From: CBDUBH01 sp965365345 | GTDB taxonomy: Bacteria; Bacteroidota; Ignavibacteria; Ignavibacteriales; SURF-24 | NCBI GenBank assembly: GCA_965365345.1 | Contig: CBDUBH010000043.1 | Span: 1 to 29,831 of the forward strand | Length of the DNA stretch: 29,831 nucleotides | Direction: 5' to 3' | Part shown: positions 22,778 to 29,831 of the stretch, in pieces | How the letters are laid out: every line of letters begins with the position of its first letter | How positions within the stretch are numbered: the first letter of the stretch is position 1 | Made by a program: the position numbers and the translations under genes | The notes under the pieces: generated by a model | The model's input: only the letters and a program-made list of their open reading frames with translations | What the model was told of the DNA's origin: nothing | Databases searched by the model: none

Positions 22778-23749
22778 ATGACATTTATTTTGTTAGCCGT
22801 AATTGTTGTGCTTGCACTGATTTTATTGTATGAATTTAAGATCAAAACTCCGAATGAGATTGTAATATTTGAAAAAGATGGAAAAGTTAAACAAAGAACA
22901 TCAATCTTTTATCCTCGTCATTTCAGCACAGTAATTCAAAATGATGTGCATTCTGCAAGTGTTGAAATTGATAGTTACGCAAAAGGAATGATCGGTGTTT
23001 TTTCAAAAATATCCTTTACAGCTGCTGCTGATTTTCAAAATCTGAATTCATTGATAAGAATCGGCGGGACAAATAAAAATGCCGTTTCAACTGCATCAAA
23101 AGAAATAAATTTAATGCTGCAAAGTCTGGTCAACGGATTTACTTCCAAATATGAAATAGAAGAAATTTCATCTGAAAAATTATATCAGCATTTGCAAAAT
23201 GAAATTGAAAAAACAAAAGAAAATTTCGGACTGGAAATCATATCACTCTCCGTTCAATCCATTGAGCCGAAAGACAAAAATATTTCAGATGCGTTAAAGC
23301 AAAAAGAAGCTGCAAGAATTTTAGAACAGACTGAGATAGCAAATCAGAATGCAAGAATTGCAGCAGCTGAATTAAAATTAAAAGCCGATGAAAAAATTTC
23401 CATTCTAGAACACGAACTTGATCTAAAAAAGTTTGAATTAAAAAAAGTTAAAGAAGAAAAAGAATCCGAACTTGAATTTAAAAGAGTTGAAGATGAATTA
23501 AAAAGAAAAGAAATGGAATTGAAAATTGAAAGACAAGAAATTGAAATGATCAAAAACAATCCTGAAATACTTTTACTTTCACCGCAAATTGCAAGACTTG
23601 CTGAGGCAGGACAAAATTTGAAGAATGCTAAAACAGTTGTTTCTTTTTCGCCAAATGAACTTGAAAGCGGCTCTGTTTGGATTTCCGCATTGCAGAAATT
23701 GATTAATAAAGTTGCTCATAATAATAATGAACAAAAAGAGATTCACTAA
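22778..23749 (+). CDS. SPFH/band-7 (flotillin-like) protein with coiled coil
   Basis: The protein is anchored by one N-terminal transmembrane helix (FILLAVIVVLALILLYEF). It continues with an SPFH domain (about residues 25-185, with NEIVIFEKDGKV at its start and FGLEIISLSVQSIEP near its end) and a long charged coiled coil (about 185-270, rich in Lys and Glu). The tail reads like flotillins (NPEILLLSPQIARLAEAGQN). Such proteins form membrane-associated oligomeric assemblies or microdomains. The ribosome site is strong (AGGAG, seven bases before ATG). It lies 39 bases upstream of the giant aminotransferase/PEP-carboxylase-like gene with no terminator between, so the two are probably one transcription unit. 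Confidence 0.82.
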   Translation: MTFILLAVIVVLALILLYEFKIKTPNEIVIFEKDGKVKQRTSIFYPRHFSTVIQNDVHSASVEIDSYAKGMIGVFSKISFTAAADFQNLNSLIRIGGTNKNAVSTASKEINLMLQSLVNGFTSKYEIEEISSEKLYQHLQNEIEKTKENFGLEIISLSVQSIEPKDKNISDALKQKEAARILEQTEIANQNARIAAAELKLKADEKISILEHELDLKKFELKKVKEEKESELEFKRVEDELKRKEMELKIERQEIEMIKNNPEILLLSPQIARLAEAGQNLKNAKTVVSFSPNELESGSVWISALQKLINKVAHNNNEQKEIH

Positions 23750-23788
23750 ATATTTTCTTTTTTCATTTCTTAACTTCAATATTTTAAC

Positions 23789-26700
23789 ATGAATTTATTC
23801 GATCAATTTAAATTGAAGCCGCAAAAACTTGCGAAGATTGCTGAAATAAGTGAAGCGACTGCACTTTCTCAAATTCCGCAAAAGGATAAAGTAAATTTTC
23901 ATATCGGAAATCCGATTCAGGAAAATCCTCTCGAAGAATTATTTTTTAAATTGATTTCTGATTTCAATTTTGATTACAAAACTCTTGAAAGCCCTGATTT
24001 CATTGATCAATATCATGATTTTGAAATTGAAAAAACGGATCTGATCAAACTAAAATTTCTTTTTGAAACCGTAAAAAAAAGTTCACCTTACATGCCGCAG
24101 GGCGGATTTACACATGCAAATCCAAATTTTGCAATAAAATATTTTTTTGATTGGCTTACAAAAAATCAACAGGAGCCGCTTGAATATGATTTCGGAACAA
24201 CTTCCTGTAAACGCGAATTAGCAATTTTAAGCGGCGGCAAAATTGAAGCTGTAAGAATTCTACTTCATACAATTAAAAATTATTTCGCAAAACTCCCGGT
24301 AAATTTATTTCTTTATGAATTTCAAATTCCCGGAAAAATAAAAAATGTATCCGGTATAAATTTTATTGATCTTGCTGTGGAAGATGAGTTCTTATCAAAA
24401 TTAAAAACAGAATATAAAATATCTAAACTCCCTGCTTTTATTTTGCTTGGAAAAATTCCAAACGAAAAAACACGCCGCGAACTTCGAGTGCTTAGTTTAA
24501 CCATTCCAATATTTTTTGTTGAGATTAACGACTCACCAAATCATAATTCATTTGCGCGCGAAGCAAAGTTAAAAGATAACGTAATTCGCTTTTTAACTCC
24601 GCAAGTTTTAAAAGATAATTTAAATTTAAGTTCCGTTATTTTTGCTGCGGGAAATTCAGATTACATAAAAGCAATGAATTCAATTCACTTTCGTTTAAAA
24701 GGAACTCCATCCGCATCGGAAGTTGAATTACTTGGATATCTTTTAGAAGCTAATTTACCCGTTGGAAATTCTATTCAAAATAAATCAAATGAATTTCCGG
24801 AAGAAATTATTGAAGAAGAAAATTTTCCTACGCTTGCGGATATTCAAAAAAATATTGTAAATATTTCACGGAAATATTCAAATCGAATTTCAGATTTCAC
24901 TTCGAAAGTTGATAATGATAATCCTATTAAATATGCTCAAAATATTTTTAATGGAAATTTAAACAAATCAATTTTTCATTCTACAAAAAATTCAATTGAA
25001 CTTTTTGATGAATTGATTTCAAATTTTGATTCAGAAGATTTTCATTTATACATAATAAATAATTTTAAAAGTGCGTTTTGTCAATTTCATCCTGAGTACG
25101 ATTTTAAAAATATTTTTCCTGTATCAGGATCTGCTCGAACTGCATTAAGTCTGCTTGGAAATAACTTCGGAATTTCAAAAATAATAACACCGGATTTAAG
25201 CTGGACTTACGAGCATTGTTTTCCGGAAGTTGAGGCAGTTTCATTAAATGATAATCTTGATATTAATATTGAAGCAATTATAAAAAAAGTTGATGATAAA
25301 ATTTCACTTGATTCGAATTGGGGAAAATACGGCGCGGTAGTTTTTAATAACCCACACAACGCAAGCGGTAAAGTTTTTCAGGAAGAAAGGATCGCAAAAC
25401 TTTTGATAGCGCTTTCCGAAAGAAGTATTTTCGTTATTGATGATCTTTCTTATCAAAATGTTTCACCATCAAATTCAGAATTTAATTTAAAAACTGTTTG
25501 GCAAATTGCGATCGAGTTGAAAAATAAAGGCAAAATCAAAAAGACTTATCTAAGAAAAATAATTACGGTTCATTCACTTTCTAAAACCGATTGTTTTGCC
25601 GGAGCAAGATTATCTGTTTTACATGTTCAAGATGAAAATCTACAAAAAGAATTTTCAGATTATTTGAATTATTTAGTGCCGAATATTTTTGCAATTTTTA
25701 TTGCTTTTTTATTTTACCGGAATGAGCCGTCAAAAATCAAATATTTTTATAATGTAAGAAATAAATTATTTAATGATAGAATGAATTCGCTTGAGGAAGC
25801 ATTAAAGAATATTCCGGAAAATAGAAATACTTTCGGAATAAAACTTGCCCGTCCTGAAGGTGCAATGTATCCGCAAATGATAATCGAAAATCTCCCAAAA
25901 GTTTTATCGCTTGATACACTTTCATCTGAACTTGCTTCAAACGGTATTGGTATGATTCCACTTACAACTTTTTCACGCACGGCAAAAGGTTATGAAATTG
26001 CTCAGAAATCTTTTCGTCTTACTTTAGGGGGAATTGATGGCGCGGAAGAACTGCTACACAAGATGCGGCGCGTTATTATTGATATAAATAGACTTATTGC
26101 AGAGGAAGCATCAAAATATCAGCGGATTTATCTTCCAGAAAAAAATGATACAAAATTTACTTCTCAGCTTAACCAATGTAATTCAATTTGGGAAAATTGC
26201 ATTTCCGGGATTTCAGAAAATGCTTTACGATCTTTTGAAAAATTTTCTAAATCAATTTTTAATGAACCAAAATTCAATAATGATATAAATGAATTCAAAA
26301 ATAATTATTTAAAATTCAGAATTGAAAATCTTTCTGTTCATTTTTCAGATCGACTAAACTTGGCTGAAAAAATTTTAGCGAAAGTTTCAAATGATAAAAA
26401 TGAATTTATCGAAAATATTAAAAAGGAATTTTACAAAGATGATATTCAAAATAAATCTGAAAGATTCAGATTCAGAAATTTTGACCGAACAGTTCATCCA
26501 ACGCAAATGTATTCGATTCAACCTGATTTGATAGCTGTAAAATTAATTGATGAAATTATTTTTGAACACAAATTCAGTAATAGATTTATTGATAAAATTT
26601 CAGATGAAATTGTAAAAGAATATTTTGGAATTAACGTTCCCGTAAACTCTGCGCAAGAAGCAGATGAAGCAATTTTAGACCTGCGTTATTTGATTGAAGC

Positions 26701-29344
26701 GGAAATTTTTTCAGAATTAAATTCTGAAATTTCGTTTAAATCTTTTCTTTCTTTTTGGGGTGATTGGGATGGAAGCACGCGTCCATCAGGACAAGGACAC
26801 AGGATAGTTGCCGGTGTTTTAATTGAAAATGTGAATAAGCAAAGCGATCTTTTAAAAACACTAATGAAATTTGATGATTCCATAAATATTGAAGATGAAT
26901 TAAAATCAGATTTAGATCAACTTGAAAACCGGATTAATAATTTCTGGAAATTGTTGAACGAAATTACGGATCTGACAAATCAACTTGAGAAGCGATATAA
27001 AAGATTGCTTCCGTTTATTGTAAAGCCGAATAAATTTAGAAAAGCCGCAATGAAATTAGGATTAGCGAAAGACCCGATGATCTCTTTGTGGCAGCATAAT
27101 GACAGGCTTGAAAAGAAAATGCTTAAATTGCGAAAAGAGCGCCGCGATAATTTGCTTTATTATTTTGAGTTGAACAAAAAATTACGGAAAAAACTTTTTT
27201 CACTTATTCCAAAAATAAAAGATAATTTAGATAAAAATGAAATTGCTTTACGATTTGGATTTTTCAAAAATCTTTTAAGCAGATTTGTGCTTACTCCGCG
27301 CATTCATCAAAGTATGATCACGGCTAAAGATCCGTTTGCTATTGAAACTACGGTTCATAATTTAATTGAATTAAATGAACTTTCGGAAATAGGCGGAAAT
27401 GCTGCCGTTATTTTTGCAATTCAAATCAGCATGTCAACAAATCACGAAGCACTGATTTCACTCAATAAAATATTTGTCGAAAGACGTGAATATTTACTTC
27501 GCGAAAATCAAAATCTTAGCGTTCCCAAGATTTGGATAATTCCGCTTTTTGAAGATGTTGATTCTGTAAAAAATATTGAAAATTATCTAAATGGAATTTG
27601 GGATTTTTCTTTACAAAGCAGAAAATTAAATCAGGATGCAACGGAAAAATTCAACGAAATAATATGTGAAATTTTTATTGCAGGTTCTGATCTTAGTCAG
27701 CAAATAAGCCAGATTTTAGGCGCTAGTTTGTACAACGATGCAAAATTTAAAACAATAATTTGGCTATCACAAAAAGGATTGGTTGATAAAGTCAGAATGA
27801 AATTGGGAAGCGGTGAACCGATGCAAAGACAGGGCGGTTATTATTTTGCGAATTCAGGTAAGAAAGCATTTTTAGATTTAGAGAATTCTTACGATTCTTT
27901 AATTAGTTTAAAAGATTCCACGAAAAAGAGTATTGAATTTGCTACCACTCCTCTTCTCGGAATTTTTTCAAGCGGCGATCTTAGAACTTTTCAAAGCGGA
28001 CTTTCAGAAAAGTTGAGATTTATTTCCGCAAATGAAAGAGCAAATTTACTTTACCATGTTAAATGTGCACAAAAATTTCATTTTGATGAATTGGTTAGAA
28101 CTTCAGAACCGGTTTTGAATACCAGATTGGCGTTTACAAAAAGAAATTCTTATGAACTTGAAAAACTAACAACAGGTAGAAAAAATGTTCTTTTTGATAA
28201 ATTCACTAAAATGGTTGCAGAAAATTTCAGAAGAATTTTGTACGGAAGTGATGAAGATGTGATCGGGATTCATGCAATTACTTATTTTATTTCGCGAACA
28301 GTTCCTAATTTACGCGATAGACCTGCAGTTAGACCTATTAAAAATAAAGGCACGGATCAATCATTTAAAGTTTTGGAAAAGATTTATGAAACAATTCCCT
28401 TTTCCAAACAAGGAAGTTTACTTCGAGCAATCGGACACAATCAAGCGCAAACAATGATCTTGGGAATAAATCAATTAACTACGGGATTATTCAGGGCTTG
28501 CTCGGAATTTCGCAATATGAATTTTACAGAAGGAAATTCCGAAACAATTTTTATGGATATTATTTTAACGAGACTTCCGGTTTATGAAATTCTTCACACA
28601 CTCAGAATTTATCAGGATGTTTCGTTAAAATATTTAAGCAAAATTGAAAAAGCATTTCCCGCAAATAATTCCGCCTTATTTGCTCTTAGAGAAGATTTTA
28701 ATTCCATGGAAAATGTTATTCCGCTTTTTCAAAAAGAACTTTTACGTAGACACGGAATCAATACAAATGAATTTTTCGATAACGGAATTTTTAACTCTGA
28801 ATTGTTACCGGTTTTACGCCCCGATATTGCAGTACTTCTTCAACCTAATATTTTCAATACCGAAATAGAAAAAATAATTCCTTTGAAAAAAGTATCAGAT
28901 CAAATTTGGATATATGAAATTAAGCAATTACTTGAAATTCCTAATCATATCAAATTTTACCGTGAGAAGATCTGGCAGCTTTTTGAAAAACAAATTTACG
29001 CACAGACTGAAAGTTTTGTTGAACTAGCAATATCATTAAACTCAATCTCTTTAGATGAGTTTAAGTTTTCTAAAAACGGAAATTCATTTCCTGATTATAT
29101 TAATGTAAAATCATTTTTCGGTAATTCTTCTGATGATTCTTTAAGGCAATTTTTATTTGCTGCCGCTGAATATTTATCATCTGCCAAACAAAATTCAATC
29201 GAAATTCCTATTGATATTATCAGATCATTAAAAGATGTTGAAAAAATCGTAAATCTTGAAAAGCAAGCCTTAAGCATAAATGAGCAAAATCTTTTAAGAT
29301 ACTATATTTTACAAATTGCAAGATTAAGCGGCGAGAATGGGTAA
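23789..29344 (+). CDS. Giant fusion: tandem aminotransferase-like domains plus PEP-carboxylase-like region
   Basis: One unbroken frame encodes 1851 residues. Residues about 30-330 resemble a degenerate class I/II aminotransferase (HIGNPIQENPL, YMPQGGFTHANP, SGG at 148-150, K275 in an SxxK-like place). Residues about 395-770 form a complete-looking one: SGSARTA (446-452), N521-P522-H523-N524-A525-S526-G527, D552 and Y555 of the PLP-ring contacts, PLP lysine K599 in HSLSKTD, R607, and R743 as the carboxylate-binding Arg. Residues about 780-1851 match PEP carboxylase: H903 in TVHPTQ, GDWDGSTRP (991-999), metal ligands E1255 in PLFED and D1301 in GSDLSQQ, R1347 in MQRQGG, R1511 in RDRPAVR and R1546 in SLLRAI. 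The C-terminus ends in Gly, as in known PEPCs. The core around E1255-R1347 resembles the archaeal-type enzyme. The inferred activity is PEP to oxaloacetate to aspartate. No ribosome site is obvious. Confidence 0.75.
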   Translation: MNLFDQFKLKPQKLAKIAEISEATALSQIPQKDKVNFHIGNPIQENPLEELFFKLISDFNFDYKTLESPDFIDQYHDFEIEKTDLIKLKFLFETVKKSSPYMPQGGFTHANPNFAIKYFFDWLTKNQQEPLEYDFGTTSCKRELAILSGGKIEAVRILLHTIKNYFAKLPVNLFLYEFQIPGKIKNVSGINFIDLAVEDEFLSKLKTEYKISKLPAFILLGKIPNEKTRRELRVLSLTIPIFFVEINDSPNHNSFAREAKLKDNVIRFLTPQVLKDNLNLSSVIFAAGNSDYIKAMNSIHFRLKGTPSASEVELLGYLLEANLPVGNSIQNKSNEFPEEIIEEENFPTLADIQKNIVNISRKYSNRISDFTSKVDNDNPIKYAQNIFNGNLNKSIFHSTKNSIELFDELISNFDSEDFHLYIINNFKSAFCQFHPEYDFKNIFPVSGSARTALSLLGNNFGISKIITPDLSWTYEHCFPEVEAVSLNDNLDINIEAIIKKVDDKISLDSNWGKYGAVVFNNPHNASGKVFQEERIAKLLIALSERSIFVIDDLSYQNVSPSNSEFNLKTVWQIAIELKNKGKIKKTYLRKIITVHSLSKTDCFAGARLSVLHVQDENLQKEFSDYLNYLVPNIFAIFIAFLFYRNEPSKIKYFYNVRNKLFNDRMNSLEEALKNIPENRNTFGIKLARPEGAMYPQMIIENLPKVLSLDTLSSELASNGIGMIPLTTFSRTAKGYEIAQKSFRLTLGGIDGAEELLHKMRRVIIDINRLIAEEASKYQRIYLPEKNDTKFTSQLNQCNSIWENCISGISENALRSFEKFSKSIFNEPKFNNDINEFKNNYLKFRIENLSVHFSDRLNLAEKILAKVSNDKNEFIENIKKEFYKDDIQNKSERFRFRNFDRTVHPTQMYSIQPDLIAVKLIDEIIFEHKFSNRFIDKISDEIVKEYFGINVPVNSAQEADEAILDLRYLIEAEIFSELNSEISFKSFLSFWGDWDGSTRPSGQGHRIVAGVLIENVNKQSDLLKTLMKFDDSINIEDELKSDLDQLENRINNFWKLLNEITDLTNQLEKRYKRLLPFIVKPNKFRKAAMKLGLAKDPMISLWQHNDRLEKKMLKLRKERRDNLLYYFELNKKLRKKLFSLIPKIKDNLDKNEIALRFGFFKNLLSRFVLTPRIHQSMITAKDPFAIETTVHNLIELNELSEIGGNAAVIFAIQISMSTNHEALISLNKIFVERREYLLRENQNLSVPKIWIIPLFEDVDSVKNIENYLNGIWDFSLQSRKLNQDATEKFNEIICEIFIAGSDLSQQISQILGASLYNDAKFKTIIWLSQKGLVDKVRMKLGSGEPMQRQGGYYFANSGKKAFLDLENSYDSLISLKDSTKKSIEFATTPLLGIFSSGDLRTFQSGLSEKLRFISANERANLLYHVKCAQKFHFDELVRTSEPVLNTRLAFTKRNSYELEKLTTGRKNVLFDKFTKMVAENFRRILYGSDEDVIGIHAITYFISRTVPNLRDRPAVRPIKNKGTDQSFKVLEKIYETIPFSKQGSLLRAIGHNQAQTMILGINQLTTGLFRACSEFRNMNFTEGNSETIFMDIILTRLPVYEILHTLRIYQDVSLKYLSKIEKAFPANNSALFALREDFNSMENVIPLFQKELLRRHGINTNEFFDNGIFNSELLPVLRPDIAVLLQPNIFNTEIEKIIPLKKVSDQIWIYEIKQLLEIPNHIKFYREKIWQLFEKQIYAQTESFVELAISLNSISLDEFKFSKNGNSFPDYINVKSFFGNSSDDSLRQFLFAAAEYLSSAKQNSIEIPIDIIRSLKDVEKIVNLEKQALSINEQNLLRYYILQIARLSGENG

Positions 29345-29386
29345 AAAATAAATTTAGAATGTATTATGAAGAAATAGAATTAAATT

Positions 29387-29415
29387 AAAGGGAACTTAAT
29401 TATGTTCCCTTTTTC
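29387..29415 (+). terminator. Intrinsic terminator of the SPFH-giant fusion unit
   Basis: AAAGGGAAC (29387-29395) pairs with GTTCCCTTT (29404-29412) around an eight-base loop and is followed by more T. It lies 43 bases after the stop of the fusion gene and before the convergent gene at the right edge. Confidence 0.88.
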
Positions 29416-29435
29416 ATTTTAAATAAATAAGAAAT

Positions 29436-29831
29436 TTAAAAACTGTATTTCAAATTTAATTGCGGATAAATTTCAATATATCCGAAAAAATTTGCGCTTT
29501 TTACTTCAGCAGAAATTGAAATTTTTTTATTGTAACGCGAAGCAGACCAAGCCGCATCAATCGCACTGAAAATATGATTTACAAATATTATTGTTGCGGC
29601 GGTTGTAGCATATTTGTAATACTTTTTATCCGGCAAAAGATGCATATCAGCATATTTTAAAAACATCGGCGAAACTGAATTCAGATATGAACTTGTATTA
29701 GGATTACTATCAGACCAGCCGTGATTATATTGATGATACTTTCCAATCAATTCATAATATTGCTGATCACCAAATGGAGGGAGTTTGTGCGAAAAAGTAG
29801 GGACCATATTTTCAACAGCATTTAATTGACT
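29436..29831 (-). CDS. C-terminal part of a hypothetical membrane/envelope protein, cut by the right edge
   Basis: The frame stays open to the end of the window (upstream codons read SQLNAVEN before the first Met at 29807), so the Met at 29807 is internal. The visible 131 residues contain FGDQQYYELIGKYHQYNHGW, then a segment YKYATTAATIIFVNHIFSAI that could be a membrane helix, then DAAWSASRYNK. The end is amphipathic and finishes in aromatic Phe (YIEIYPQLNLKYSF). It resembles the C-terminal part of uncharacterised envelope proteins common in Bacteroidota and relatives (DUF5683-like), many of which carry an N-terminal signal peptide. Function is unknown. Assignment to that group is from general pattern only. 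Confidence 0.65.
   Translation of the reverse strand, partial: SQLNAVENMVPTFSHKLPPFGDQQYYELIGKYHQYNHGWSDSNPNTSSYLNSVSPMFLKYADMHLLPDKKYYKYATTAATIIFVNHIFSAIDAAWSASRYNKKISISAEVKSANFFGYIEIYPQLNLKYSF

Noticed and set aside
23789..29344. The giant frame as an assembly artefact joining two or three separate genes
   Set aside because: The frame is unbroken over 5.5 kb, with no internal ribosome site plus start of note at domain borders, uniform AT-rich codon use, and a single terminator after the last domain.
29436..29807. A complete 123-residue protein starting at Met 29807
   Set aside because: The reading frame continues upstream to the window edge without a stop. The visible part has no signal sequence and looks like a C-terminal portion.

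Overview
The window is AT-rich bacterial chromosome, dense with genes, and carries many clearly recognisable housekeeping proteins. Codon use is strongly A/T-biased, and start codons include TTG. The combination of an octaheme cytochrome of the hydroxylamine-oxidoreductase type, microcompartment shell genes, a DnaQ/GIY-YIG fusion and a full bifunctional Rel suggests the Bacteroidota/Chlorobi side of the tree, most likely an Ignavibacteria-type organism. This placement is an inference from gene content and has not been tested. I found no rRNA, tRNA, CRISPR array, insertion sequence or prophage.

Layout. 1-4666 (minus strand): an rsuA/rluB-type pseudouridine synthase (cut by the left edge), scpB, scpA and trpS, then an HNH protein with a damaged or unusual start, a small two-helix membrane protein and mnmA. 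5035-6747 (plus): a DEDDh exonuclease fused to a UvrC-like GIY-YIG nuclease, with related intergenic hairpins on both sides. 6988-17373 (minus): htpG, a half-size TauE/SafE protein, an S41 C-terminal processing protease, tmk, a YbbR-like protein, two bacterial microcompartment (BMC) shell genes ending in an intrinsic terminator, ruvX, a bifunctional rel and upp. 17522-18763 (plus): an eight-heme secreted cytochrome c. 18829-22536 (minus): a RibD/DHFR-like reductase, a PAP2 phosphatase and a lytic transglycosylase in an overlapping operon, then der with its own terminator. 22778-29344 (plus): an SPFH/flotillin-like protein and a giant 1851-residue protein, closed by an intrinsic terminator. 29436-end (minus): the C-terminus of a protein cut by the right edge.

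The most unusual item is the 1851-residue protein. It reads as two tandem aminotransferase-fold regions, the first degenerate and the second with a complete PLP motif set, fused to a phosphoenolpyruvate-carboxylase-like region that keeps most recognisable active-site signatures. If both parts are active, PEP plus bicarbonate would give oxaloacetate, which could be transaminated to aspartate within one polypeptide. I do not know of a described enzyme with this architecture. The second most interesting item is the pair of shell genes without any enzyme genes beside them. One is a hexamer subunit with Glu in place of the usual pore Ser. The other is a divergent BMC domain carrying a long acidic linker and a small helical C-terminal module.
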